Shown here in pieces: positions 26,849 to 38,447 of a stretch of DNA of 64,000 bases. The number at the start of each line of letters is the position of its first letter. Positions within the stretch are counted from its first letter, which is position 1. Location of the stretch: the NCBI GenBank assembly GCA_030803735.1, contig JAURUC010000001.1:2745501-2809500 (forward strand), given 5' to 3'. The notes under the pieces are model-generated. The model saw nothing but the letters and a program-made list of their open reading frames with translations. It did no database searches and was not told the DNA's origin. Made by a program: the position numbers and the translations under genes. The stretch comes from Actinopolyspora lacussalsi (GTDB lineage: Bacteria; Actinomycetota; Actinomycetes; Mycobacteriales; Pseudonocardiaceae).

Positions 26849-26981
26849 CGCGCGGGAGTCCTCCCCCGTAACGCTCTCACTGGAAAACTGCCTGGAACGG
26901 ACCTGCACGGCATCGATAATCACACGCGCGCACCGACGGCGGCATCGGGGAACGGCACCGGATTGTCCGGGTGCGCTCAGG

Positions 26982-27012
26982 GGAACACCCTGACGACCGG
27001 GACTCGTAATAC
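26982..27012 (+). promoter_or_regulatory. Candidate promoter of the PspC gene
   Basis: TAATAC at 27007-27012 lies 7 nt before GTG 27020, which would make the transcript essentially leaderless. Alternatively GGAAC (26982-26986) and CGTAA (27005-27009), 18 bp apart, resemble an ECF-sigma promoter as found for envelope-stress genes. Neither is certain. Confidence 0.35.
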
Positions 27013-27019
27013 CGGCAGA

Positions 27020-28639
27020 GTGAGCGACATGAACGGCGGAACGACCGACGGCGGCGGGCAGTACGAGGGTGGCGGGCAGTACGCCGACGCCCGCGCACAC
27101 AGCGGTCCGAGCGGTACCGGTTCGGGGGGTACCGCTCGGCCCGGCGGCTCCAACGGTGCGCGGGGAACGTGGGCGGAGATCAAGGGAACCTTCCGCGATT
27201 TCTGGGAGACCAGGCCCACGCGCCCCTCCGAGGGGCGCAAGATCGCGGGTGTGGCCGCCGCGCTCGGCAATCGCTACGGCGTGGATCCGGTGCTGCTGCG
27301 GGTGGTGTTCGTGATCGGCACCTTCTACGGCGGTGCCGGACTGCTGTTCTACCTGCTCGGCTGGGCGACGTTGCCGAAGTCGAGCGACGCACCGGGCAAC
27401 ACCGCCGTTCGACTGGCGGTACTCGCCCTGATAACGGTGGTGTTCGTCCCGGTCTCGCTCGCCGCGTTCGACATGCCGGGCGTGTTCGGGCTGGCGCTGG
27501 GGGTGCTGGCGCTGTACCTGCTGCACCGGCATTTCGGCGATCGCGTCCCCCCTGGGCAGTCGTACGGCCCCGGGGGGCAGTACGGGACCGGGGGGACGGC
27601 GACGACCGACATGGCACCGCAGCCGGGGATGTCCGCGACGGGAGAATCCGGGACGTACGAAACGACGGTGTCCGGGCCGACGGGCGCGGAAACGGAACGG
27701 TACGCGATCGGCTCCTCCGGGACCACAGCGTCACCCGAGAGCCCAGGGCCACCCGAGAGCCCAGCGTCACCCGAGAGCCCAGGGCCACCCGAGAGCCCAG
27801 CGTCACCCGAGAGCCCAGGGCCACCCGAGAGCCCAGGGCCACCCGAGAGCCCAGGGCCAACCGAGACGACCACCCGATCCGAGGCGCCCCCGTACGGGCC
27901 ACCCGTGTCGGGACCACCCGCCCCGGAGCCACCCCGCTACCCGACCGAGCGGTTCGCTCAGCCGCCGAACCAACCACCACCCACCGGTTGGACGCACCCT
28001 GCCAACGAACCGCGGCCTCCGGAGCGGGGATCCGCCGGAAGCCGCGGGCCGCGTTACTCGATCACACTGGCGACGTTGGGAATCGCGCTGCTGGTGGGCG
28101 GCTTCGGGATAGCCCTCGGGCTGGCGGCGGTGAAGATCTGGGCGCTGATGCTCGGAGTGATCGGCTGCGGAATGCTGGTGGGCTCCTTCCTGCGCCGGGG
28201 GCGCTGGCTCATCCTGTTCGCGGTCCCCGTGGTGCTGGCGGCGATGCTGTCCACGGTGCTTCCGGAGCGACCGTGGGAGGGCTACACCAACGCGATCGAG
28301 GCCCCGGAGAACGCCACGGAACTGGCCTCGGAGTACTCCGGCTCGCTGGGAAACGTCACCCTGCGTCTGGAGAACATGCGGTTTCCCGCGGACAGGGAGG
28401 TCGCCACCGATGTGGCCCTGGGCATGGGCACGGTGACCGTCCACCTCCCGCCGGAGACCGACGCGCGGGTCACCTGTGCCAGTGATCTGGGGCGGGTGGA
28501 CTGCCTCGGCAACGAGCACTCGGGCAGGGACATCCGGGTCACCGAGAACGACCTCGGCACCGACGGTCCCGGCGGCGGTTCCGTCCGGCTGAACCTGATG
28601 ACGGAGACGGGAAGCGTGGAGGTGATCCGTGGCTACTGA
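27020..28639 (+). CDS. PspC-domain membrane protein with proline-rich repeats
   Basis: 539 residues if GTG 27020 is used (ATG 27029 is the alternative; neither has a good ribosome-binding site). Gly-rich N-terminus (~45), PspC domain ~58-120 (FWETRPTRPSEGRKIAGVAAALG, LLRVVFVIGTFYGGAG), helices to ~175, a long Pro/Ser/Glu linker with seven six-residue repeats, three more helices (~355-415), and an extracytoplasmic C-terminal beta-rich domain (~425-537; LGNVTLRLENM ... LMTETGSVEVIRGY). The last part resembles the adhesin-like or LiaF-type C-termini that accompany PspC domains. Divergent from the PspC-type kinase; likely part of one membrane-stress module. Confidence 0.88.
   Translation: MSDMNGGTTDGGGQYEGGGQYADARAHSGPSGTGSGGTARPGGSNGARGTWAEIKGTFRDFWETRPTRPSEGRKIAGVAAALGNRYGVDPVLLRVVFVIGTFYGGAGLLFYLLGWATLPKSSDAPGNTAVRLAVLALITVVFVPVSLAAFDMPGVFGLALGVLALYLLHRHFGDRVPPGQSYGPGGQYGTGGTATTDMAPQPGMSATGESGTYETTVSGPTGAETERYAIGSSGTTASPESPGPPESPASPESPGPPESPASPESPGPPESPGPPESPGPTETTTRSEAPPYGPPVSGPPAPEPPRYPTERFAQPPNQPPPTGWTHPANEPRPPERGSAGSRGPRYSITLATLGIALLVGGFGIALGLAAVKIWALMLGVIGCGMLVGSFLRRGRWLILFAVPVVLAAMLSTVLPERPWEGYTNAIEAPENATELASEYSGSLGNVTLRLENMRFPADREVATDVALGMGTVTVHLPPETDARVTCASDLGRVDCLGNEHSGRDIRVTENDLGTDGPGGGSVRLNLMTETGSVEVIRGY
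27731..27856. repeat. Seven 18-nt tandem repeats in the PspC gene
   Basis: Units alternate TCACCCGAGAGCCCAGGG and CCACCCGAGAGCCCAGCG variants, encoding PESPGP/PESPAS. Perfect 18-nt periodicity, in frame; a coding minisatellite rather than CRISPR. Confidence 0.95.
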
Positions 28640-28856
28640 GCAGCACCAACCAAGGCCGGAGCCCGTGACCGAGAACAAGAACGGCGGAGCACGCCGGTTC
28701 AGCCCGGATCCGGTCACCCTGACCGCGGGAATCATGACCGTGGCGGCGTCGATCTACTTCCTCGTCGGCGGGGGCTGGTCCACGCAGCGCGTACTGGCCT
28801 TCGCGGCGGCGGCCATCGGAGTGATCATGCTGGTGGCCTCGCTGCGCAGGAGCTGA
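28629..28856 (+). CDS. Small two-helix membrane protein after PspC
   Basis: 75 residues; GTG 28629 overlaps the end of the PspC gene by 11 bp and has GGAGG upstream, so it is translationally coupled. Charged N-terminus, then two hydrophobic helices (~28-48 and ~52-70). No known motif; presumably an accessory of the PspC membrane module. Confidence 0.72.
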   Translation: MATEQHQPRPEPVTENKNGGARRFSPDPVTLTAGIMTVAASIYFLVGGGWSTQRVLAFAAAAIGVIMLVASLRRS

Positions 28857-28901
28857 TCCGGGTAGCCGCGCAGGCGCTGAGCCGAGCAGCGGGAGGGCGA
28901 A

Positions 28902-28929
28902 CTCGGCGGGCACGCGCGTGCCCGCCGAG
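28902..28929. terminator. Bidirectional terminator between PspC operon and guaA
   Basis: CTCGGCGGGCAC / GTGCCCGCCGAG, a 12-bp perfect stem with a 4-nt loop, followed by AAA, in the gap between convergent genes. Confidence 0.85.
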
Positions 28930-28979
28930 AAACGTGTCTCCACCGAGGAAAGCGGTTCAGGCTGGTGAACTGCCCGTGG

Positions 28980-30602
<1,623 letters not shown>

Positions 30603-30694
30603 GACGTCGAACCTCCAGGTGAGAACACTACGCCGGTCAGCGTATCGTCCCCGGCCCGAGGCCCGACGAGGGCGTCGCACACCTTTGACCGATC

Positions 30695-30725
30695 CCGCCA
30701 CGATCTCGGGGGAGCATCGTGGCGG
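30695..30725 (-). terminator. Terminator after choD
   Basis: CCGCCACGAT / ATCGTGGCGG, a 10-bp stem with an 11-nt loop, directly downstream of the choD stop at 30741 on the minus strand. Confidence 0.75.
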
Positions 30726-30740
30726 CTGTGATCCGTCCGC

Positions 30741-32456
30741 TCAGCGCCGCAGGGCCCCCGGCGCGTGCGAGGGCACCGCCGGGTCGGCGGGTGCCACGGG
30801 TTCCACCCGCCGGTACTCCTCCGACTGGGCGGGGCGCTGGTCGGGCTCACCCTTGTTCGGCCACATCGAGAAGGCTCGCTCCGCCTGCGCGGTGATCGTA
30901 AGCGAGGGGTTGACCCCGAGGTTGGCCGTTATCGCCGAACCATCCACGATGGACATGTCCGGGTATCCCCAGGCTCGGTGGTAGGGATCGATCACGCCGT
31001 GCTCCGGGTCCGAGCCGATCGGGCAACCACCGATGAAGTGCGCCGTCATCGGGATGTCGAACAGTTCGCCCCAGGTGCCGCCCGCGATGCCGTCGATCTC
31101 CTCGGCGGCCAGTTCGTTGGCCCGTTCGCCCGCGGGGATCCAGGTCGGGTTGGGGGCGCCGTGCCCCTGCTGCGAAACGAGCTTGCGGCGGCCGAACAGC
31201 CCCTTGCCGAGCTTGGTGCGCAGCGAGTTGTCCAGGCTCTGCATCACCAGCAGGATCACCGTGCGCTCGCTCCAGCGCCGCACCGAGAGCAGCCGCAGCG
31301 TGGTCAGCGGGCGCGTCAGCACGTTTCGCAACCACTGCCGCCAGCGCGGCTTGTCGATGCTGCCGCTGGTGGGCAGGGTCTGCAACAACCCCATGGCGTT
31401 GCTTCCCCTGCCGTAGCGCACCGGCTCGATGTGGGTGTCGTTGTCCGGGTGGAACGAGGACGTGATCGCGGTGCCGGTGGAGAAGTCGCGTTCCGCGTCG
31501 ACCGAACCGCGCTGCGCGCCGATGATCGCCTCGGAGTTGGTCCTGGTCAGCTCACCGAGCTTGTGGGAGATCCCGGGCAGTTCGCCGCGCTGCCCGCAGC
31601 GGTGCAGCAGGTTCTGGGTTCCCCAGGTCCCGGCGGCGACCACCACCTGGTCGGCGGTGAAGGTTCGACCCTGCCCACCCAGCACGGCACCGGTTCGCTC
31701 GGTACGGATCCGCCAGCGGCCGTCCGCGTCCTTTCGCATCCCGCCGACCGTGGTCAGCGGCCACACCTCGGCGCCCTTGGACTCGGCCAGGTAGAGGTAG
31801 TTCTTCATCAGGGTGTTCTTCGCGCCGACCCGGCAGCCGGTCATGCAGGCACCGCACTCGGTGCAGCCGGTGCGTTCCGGCCCCGCACCACCGAAGTAGG
31901 GGTCGGCGTTGTTCTCCCCCGGCTTACCGAAGTACACCCCCACCGGGGTGGGGTGATAGCTCTCGCCCACTCCCATCCGGTCGGCTACTCGCCGGATGAC
32001 GCGGTCGGAGGGGGTCTCGGTGGGATTGGTTACCACGCCGAGCATCCGGCTCGCCTGCTCGTAGTGCGGGTCGAGCTCGTCCTCCCAGTCGGTGATGTGC
32101 GCCCACTGCGAGTCCTGGAAGAACGGCTTCATCGGGCGGTAGAGCGTGTTGGCGTAGACCAGGGAGCCACCGCCCACTCCCGCACCGGCGAGGATCAGCA
32201 CGTTCTGCAGCATGTGGATGCGCTGGATTCCGAAGCAGCCGAGCCGGGGTGCCCACAGGAAGCGGCGCAGGTCCCAGGAGGTCTTGGGGAACTCGTCGTC
32301 GGCGAACCTTCTGCCCGCTTCCAGCACGGCCACGCGGTATCCCTTCTCGGTCAACCGCAGTGCGGCCACGCTGCCGCCGAAGCCGGAGCCGATCACGACC
32401 ACGTCGTAGTCGTGCTCGCCGGAGTTCTCGCGCCGAAGGTGTCCCCGATCACTCAT
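30741..32456 (-). CDS. choD: ChoD-type FAD oxidoreductase (putative cholesterol oxidase)
   Basis: 571 residues from ATG 32456. N-terminal FAD-binding GSGFGGSVAALRLTEKGY, then KTSWDLRRFLWAPRLG and LAGAGVGGGSLVYANTLY, a Cys-rich TGCTECGACMTGCRVGAKN segment, and the GMC-type C-terminus (HFIGGCPIGSDPEHGVIDPYHR; NLGVNPSLTITAQAERA). This matches M. tuberculosis ChoD (Rv3409c) along its length and lies in the same order beside guaB3/guaB. The family was named for cholesterol oxidation to cholest-4-en-3-one, but this activity is doubtful for mycobacterial ChoD, so the true substrate is uncertain. Confidence 0.9.
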   Translation of the reverse strand: MSDRGHLRRENSGEHDYDVVVIGSGFGGSVAALRLTEKGYRVAVLEAGRRFADDEFPKTSWDLRRFLWAPRLGCFGIQRIHMLQNVLILAGAGVGGGSLVYANTLYRPMKPFFQDSQWAHITDWEDELDPHYEQASRMLGVVTNPTETPSDRVIRRVADRMGVGESYHPTPVGVYFGKPGENNADPYFGGAGPERTGCTECGACMTGCRVGAKNTLMKNYLYLAESKGAEVWPLTTVGGMRKDADGRWRIRTERTGAVLGGQGRTFTADQVVVAAGTWGTQNLLHRCGQRGELPGISHKLGELTRTNSEAIIGAQRGSVDAERDFSTGTAITSSFHPDNDTHIEPVRYGRGSNAMGLLQTLPTSGSIDKPRWRQWLRNVLTRPLTTLRLLSVRRWSERTVILLVMQSLDNSLRTKLGKGLFGRRKLVSQQGHGAPNPTWIPAGERANELAAEEIDGIAGGTWGELFDIPMTAHFIGGCPIGSDPEHGVIDPYHRAWGYPDMSIVDGSAITANLGVNPSLTITAQAERAFSMWPNKGEPDQRPAQSEEYRRVEPVAPADPAVPSHAPGALRR

Positions 32457-32885
32457 GGATGTGAGAGTAGAACAAATTACTCGCCAGTAGCCATAGCTGA
32501 GCGGCTCCCGAGAGCACATTTTTCGACCGGAACCGACCCGAAGCGACAACGCGGCAGGGCAACGGCATGAACCGGCGGACGCATCGGCCCGCCGCTCAAC
32601 CGGTCAAGAACACAGCCCGGTTCCGACGGCGGTCCCGCATCCCCCGAAGCCGCGACCCCGGGTGGGTCACCGTAGGTTTCCAGTGGAGCTCATACCCGCG
32701 CCCCTACGCCGACGCGCCCCTCGGACGTCGCGGCGTGGTGGCTCACATCGAGCAGTACGAGGTCGCTCCACGTGCCGGTACCAGAGCAGGCGATCGGGCC
32801 GTTCCGCGATGAGTTCCCGGTAGCAGCCCCGAGGGCAAGCTCTAGGAACCCCGGACTCGCCCGCGTACCCGGCAGAGGAACGAAC
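32457..32885. other. 429-bp divergent intergenic region
   Basis: Start regions of choD (minus) and the SnoaL-like gene (plus). I see no ORF with ribosome-binding site or codon bias, and no strong inverted repeat. Confidence 0.5.
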
Positions 32886-33296
32886 ATGTCGAACCGTCCC
32901 AAAGCACACCACGACGACGATCACGAAGAGGATCTGCACGCGATCAGGAAGGTATTCGACGAACTCGAAACCGCCTTCGTCGAACACGATGCGGCGAAGT
33001 TCGACGACAGGTTTACCGCCGACACGGTGTTCACCGCCGTCAACGGTGTCCGGTTCCAGAACTGGCAGGAACTGCACGAATACCACAAGGAACGATTGGA
33101 AAACCACGCCGAAGGCATCCGAACCTGGTACGAGATCGAGCAGGTGATCTTTCCGCGGTCGGATGTGGCGATCGTGTGCCTTCGGCAACCCGCGATCGGC
33201 CAAGCGGGCCGACGCGCCAACGTGGGCACCTGGATACTTTCCAAGCTGGATGGCCAGTGGTGGATCTGCGCTGCGCAGAACACCGGTGTTGCCTGA
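32886..33296 (+). CDS. SnoaL-like / DUF4440-type NTF2-fold protein
   Basis: 136 residues from ATG 32886 (AGAGGAA upstream); an in-frame ATG at 32772 would add an Arg/Pro-rich segment unlike the family. A His/Asp-rich N-terminus is followed by the NTF2-like pattern: helix DLHAIRKVFDELETAFVEHDAAKFDDRF, TADTVFTAVNGVRFQNWQEL, then strands ending ANVGTWILSKLDGQWWICAAQN. This matches the SgcJ/EcaC-like DUF4440 group, small cytosolic proteins of varied or unknown activity. Not part of the choD/gua synteny in mycobacteria. Confidence 0.82.
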   Translation: MSNRPKAHHDDDHEEDLHAIRKVFDELETAFVEHDAAKFDDRFTADTVFTAVNGVRFQNWQELHEYHKERLENHAEGIRTWYEIEQVIFPRSDVAIVCLRQPAIGQAGRRANVGTWILSKLDGQWWICAAQNTGVA

Positions 33297-33445
33297 ACGG
33301 CCTGCGCTGCGGACGGTGTGCGCGGCATCGCGAGAATCGACGGCCAAGGCGGCGTCGCGAGGTCTCCGGCGTCTCGACCGCGAACGCCGGAGGTCGACGA
33401 GGAGTCGTCGGAGCGGTCGTGCACGGTGGGACGCCCCGCGTACCG

Positions 33446-33540
33446 CCTGAATCGGCAGCCGCTCGCCGCGTTGGGCCCACTCGAGAGCAGGCCCAACTCG
33501 GCGAGGCACCGACTCAGCGATCGGCTAACCGACCACCCGG
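33446..33540. repeat. Hairpin-forming intergenic element, copy C1
   Basis: Outer arms TGAATCGG / CCGACTCA, inner arms CTCGCCGCGTTGGGCC / GGCCCAACTCGGCGAG (one-base offset), and a tail CGGCTAACCGACCACCCG shared exactly with the copy at 63530. It lies between convergent genes, so it can also act as a terminator. Confidence 0.75.
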
Positions 33541-33550
33541 GCAACCGGAA

Positions 33551-34681
33551 TCAACGGCACAACATCAGACCGACCTTCTGGAACTCCTTCAGTTCGGAGT
33601 ACCCGGTCTTGGCCATGGCACGACGCAGCGCCCCGAACAGGTTCAGCGTCCCGTAGGGATCGCTGCTCGGCCCGAACAGCAGCGTGTTCAGGTCCACCCC
33701 GGCGCTGTTGAAACCGACGATCTCGCTGCGCGGCAGGTTGGGGTGCGCCGCCGCGGCCGTCCAGTAGTAACCCTGCGCGGGTGCCTCCGAGGTCTCGGTG
33801 AGGGCCTCCCCCAGCATCACCGCGTCGGCGCCGCAGGCGATCGACTTGGCGATGTCACCGGAGTAGGACAGCCCGCCGTCGGCGATCACGTGCACGTAGC
33901 GCCCGCCGGTCTCGTCCAGGTAGTCCCGCCGGGCGGCAGCGGCGTCGGCCACGGCGGTGGCCATCGGCACCCCGATGCCCAGCGTCTGGGTGGTGGTCGC
34001 GGAACGGGACTGCCCGAAACCGACGATCACCCCGGCGGCTCCGGTGCGCATCAGGTGCATCGCGGTGCGGTAGTCGCCGACCCCGCCCGCGATCACCGGC
34101 ACGTCGAGCTCGCCGATGAACCGCTTGAGGTTCAGCGGTTCCCCCTCCTGGGAGACGTGCTCGGCGGAGACGATGGTGCCCTGCACCATCAGCACCTCGA
34201 CACCGGCGGCGAGCAGCGTGGGGGTGAGTTCCTCCGCGTGCTGCGGGCTGACGCGGGCGGCGACCGTGACGCCGGAGTCCTTGATCTGCTTGATGGCCTC
34301 GGTCAGCAGGTCGGTACGGATGGGCGCGGCGTGCAGCTGCTGCAGCATCGCGATCGCGGCGTCCGGCCCCTCACCCTCTTCGGCGGTACGCACGACCTGC
34401 GCGAGCTCTCCCTCGACGTTCTCGTGCCGGGCCCAGAGACCCTCGGCGTTGAGCACTCCCAGACCGCCCAGCTCACCGATCCGGATCGCCGTGGCCGGTG
34501 ACACCACCGCGTCGGTGGGATGCGTCACCAGCGGAATGTCGAGGCGATAGGCGTCGATCTGCCAGGACAGGGATACGTCCTTGGAGGAGCGCGTACGGCG
34601 CGACGGAACGATCTCGACATCGTCCAGGTCGTAGCCGCGCATGGCCGTCCGGCCCATCCCGATTTCCACAAGATCCCGCAC
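33551..34681 (-). CDS. guaB3: GuaB3-family IMP dehydrogenase-related protein
   Basis: 376 residues; GTG 34681 with GGAAGG upstream. TIM barrel without CBS domains, beginning VEIGMGRTAMRGYDLDDVEIVPSRRTR, typical of the actinobacterial GuaB3 family. The IMPDH catalytic-loop Cys is not obvious. The fold is IMPDH/GMPR-like: VIADGGLSYSGDIAKSIACGADAVMLG binds phosphate. GuaB3 enzymes in actinobacteria were long annotated as IMPDH; recent work on the family points to GMP reductase activity. Follows guaB by 75 bp in the same direction; orthologue of Rv3410c. Confidence 0.93.
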   Translation of the reverse strand: MRDLVEIGMGRTAMRGYDLDDVEIVPSRRTRSSKDVSLSWQIDAYRLDIPLVTHPTDAVVSPATAIRIGELGGLGVLNAEGLWARHENVEGELAQVVRTAEEGEGPDAAIAMLQQLHAAPIRTDLLTEAIKQIKDSGVTVAARVSPQHAEELTPTLLAAGVEVLMVQGTIVSAEHVSQEGEPLNLKRFIGELDVPVIAGGVGDYRTAMHLMRTGAAGVIVGFGQSRSATTTQTLGIGVPMATAVADAAAARRDYLDETGGRYVHVIADGGLSYSGDIAKSIACGADAVMLGEALTETSEAPAQGYYWTAAAAHPNLPRSEIVGFNSAGVDLNTLLFGPSSDPYGTLNLFGALRRAMAKTGYSELKEFQKVGLMLCR

Positions 34682-34756
34682 GTGTTTCCTTCCCGCGGTG
34701 CCGCTGTGAGTCGAAGAGGGGGTCGAGTTCCCACCGGGTTCGCCCGGCGGGGCAGG

Positions 34757-36639
<1,883 letters not shown>

Positions 36640-37032
36640 GTGCCGCATGACCCATTGCCACCAGACCCGTTCGCGGGCGATCCGGAAGACCCGAGCATGG
36701 CCCTCGGCGACCAGGAATTCGAGCAGGACCAACAGCTCGGCGACGAGGAACGTGCCGAACTGCTGTCCGACCTGGCCGACCTCGCCGTGTACCAGGCGTT
36801 GCTGGAGCCGCGCGGTATCCGCGGGATCGTCGTGGACTGCTCGGACTGCGGCGAACCGCACTACCACGACTGGGAACTGTTGCGGTCGAGCCTGGAGCAG
36901 CTGCTCAACGACGGCCGGATGCGCCCGCACGAACCGGCGTACGAACCGAATCCGGGCCACTACGTGAGCTGGGAGTACTGCCGTGGGTTCGCCGACGGTG
37001 TGATCGAGACCGAGGACCAGCGCAGCCGCTGA
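36640..37032 (+). CDS. DUF5319 protein
   Basis: 130 residues if GTG 36640 is used, so that the protein starts VPHDPLPPDPFAGDPEDP, the conserved beginning of this family; ATG 36562 is the alternative. An acidic N-terminal half (FEQDQQLGDEERAELLSDL) is followed by VYQALLEPRGIRGIVVDCSDC, with CSDCGEPHYHDW resembling a small metal site, and HYVSWEYCRGFADGV. Conserved in actinobacteria between guaB and sigD (Rv3412 type); function unknown, probably cytosolic. Confidence 0.85.
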   Translation: MPHDPLPPDPFAGDPEDPSMALGDQEFEQDQQLGDEERAELLSDLADLAVYQALLEPRGIRGIVVDCSDCGEPHYHDWELLRSSLEQLLNDGRMRPHEPAYEPNPGHYVSWEYCRGFADGVIETEDQRSR

Positions 37033-37070
37033 GGATCAGCGTAGGCACTGCGGATCAACGTAGGCATCGC
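37033..37070. repeat. Two 19-nt direct repeats
   Basis: GGATCAGCGTAGGCACTGC then GGATCAACGTAGGCATCGC, immediately after the DUF5319 stop. Non-coding. Confidence 0.85.
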
Positions 37071-37101
37071 GGACCGGTGCGGCCGCTGGGAACTCCCGTA
37101 C

Positions 37102-37130
37102 CCGGCCGGGCGGCGAACCCGCCCGGCCGG
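37102..37130. terminator. Bidirectional terminator between DUF5319 gene and rsdA
   Basis: CCGGCCGGGCGG / CCGCCCGGCCGG, a 12-bp perfect stem with a 5-nt loop, between convergent gene ends. Confidence 0.85.
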
Positions 37131-37139
37131 TTCGCCCGC

Positions 37140-38447
37140 TCAGTCGGACTGGGAATCGCGCGCCCGACCGCTTCCCGACCCCGAAACGGTGTCGTCACCG
37201 CTGCTGGACGAACCTGTCTCGCTGGGATCGGTTTCGCTCGGCGACGGCGGTCGCTCCTGATCCGAGGTGGTACTCGGCTCGGACCCGTCCGTCGGACTGG
37301 GCGTGGTCTCCGAGGAGGGCGGGTTGCTGTCACCGGAAGTCCCCGGGGCATCGGTGGCGGAGCTACCGGGCTGTTCGGAACCGCTCTCGTCCGGCGCGGA
37401 GCTCCCCGACTGTTCGGAACCGCTCCCCGTGGTGGAGGAGCCGACCGACGAAGCCGGCGGACGGTCGAACTTCGCGCTCAACGAGGCGTGCGCGGCACGC
37501 AGGTCGGAACGCCGTTCTCCCGGATCGATGGTGCTGAGCTGCTCTTCCGCACGGTGCAGAGCGGTGTCGGCCGCCTCCTCGCGGCCGTCCTGCCAGGCTT
37601 GGCTGGCCATATTCAACTGGGTCTGCGCACGGGAAGCGGCGGCGGCCGAAGCGGCACGGTCGCTGTAGAGAACCTGCGTGACGCCCCACAACGCGTCTCC
37701 CGGCGCGGCGTCACGAGCGGCGAGACCGACTCCGGTGAAGCCGATCATCAGCACAGCCGCGGCGCTGGCCACGGGCACCAGGTGACGCAGCCTGGGAACG
37801 CGGGAACGGCGCCTGGGCCTGCCCGCCGCCACCGCGGCGGCGGCACGCTCGACGTCGACGAGTTCCCCTATCGGTGTCGCGTCGACATCCCGCCGCCAAG
37901 CGAGCAACATATCCTCGACGTCGGTCTCGGCATCGGCGGAGCCGCTGTGACCTCCCGACTGGCCGAGCATGTCCAACAACTCGTCGTCGTCCCGCAGGCG
38001 CGCGAGGTCGACGGGCTCCGCGTCCTCCCCGACAACGGCCCCGGTGAGCTCGTCCGCCAGGGCGATATCCTCCTCGGAGGCCAGTTCCTGCTCGGACAAC
38101 AGCATGTCCTCGGAGAGCAGCGTGTCCTCGGAGAGCAGCGTGTCGTCCGAAAACGTGACGTCGTCGGACTCCGGGACGGAGCGCTGCCCGCCCCGCGGGA
38201 AATCCACGATCTCGGCATCGGTGTTATCGGTCTCGCCGGGATGCTCCGGCTCATCAGGCACACCGACGTCTTGATCATTCGAGGGGTGTTCGTCGGATCG
38301 AGATTCGACACTCGTTCCGGAATCGTCACCGGACGAATCGGGGCCGGACTCGGTCTCCTCTTCGGCACTGAACCGGTCGTCCTGCCGGCCGGGCTCGGCG
38401 GAGTCACGCCCGTCGTCGTCACTTCCGGAGCCTCTTCGTTCCGCCAA
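37140..38447 (-). CDS. rsdA: Anti-sigma-D factor RsdA, extended
   Basis: 435 residues. TTG 38447 follows the sigD stop directly (TGATTG) with GGAGG inside the sigD end, so it is translationally coupled to sigD. Core ~140-225 (VDLARLRDDDELLDMLG ... VEDMLLAWRRDV ... VDVERAAAAVAAGRPRRR) matches the sigma-binding part of Rv3413c; then one membrane helix (~233-253, VPVASAAAVLMIGFTGVGLAA), ARDAAPGDALWGVTQVLYSDR, and a Ser/Pro/Glu-rich extracytoplasmic tail. Unlike the compact mycobacterial protein it has a ~135-residue acidic N-terminal extension with TLLSED repeats. It presumably sequesters SigD at the membrane. Confidence 0.9.
   Translation of the reverse strand: MAERRGSGSDDDGRDSAEPGRQDDRFSAEEETESGPDSSGDDSGTSVESRSDEHPSNDQDVGVPDEPEHPGETDNTDAEIVDFPRGGQRSVPESDDVTFSDDTLLSEDTLLSEDMLLSEQELASEEDIALADELTGAVVGEDAEPVDLARLRDDDELLDMLGQSGGHSGSADAETDVEDMLLAWRRDVDATPIGELVDVERAAAAVAAGRPRRRSRVPRLRHLVPVASAAAVLMIGFTGVGLAARDAAPGDALWGVTQVLYSDRAASAAAASRAQTQLNMASQAWQDGREEAADTALHRAEEQLSTIDPGERRSDLRAAHASLSAKFDRPPASSVGSSTTGSGSEQSGSSAPDESGSEQPGSSATDAPGTSGDSNPPSSETTPSPTDGSEPSTTSDQERPPSPSETDPSETGSSSSGDDTVSGSGSGRARDSQSD

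Noticed and set aside
25763..27019. Long plus-strand extension of the PspC gene to 958 residues
   Set aside because: Antisense to the sensor kinase; composition is His/Arg/Gln-rich shadow sequence; the family N-terminus begins near 27020.
27731..27856. CRISPR-like regular repeats
   Set aside because: Period 18 nt with no spacers, in frame inside the PspC gene; a coding minisatellite.
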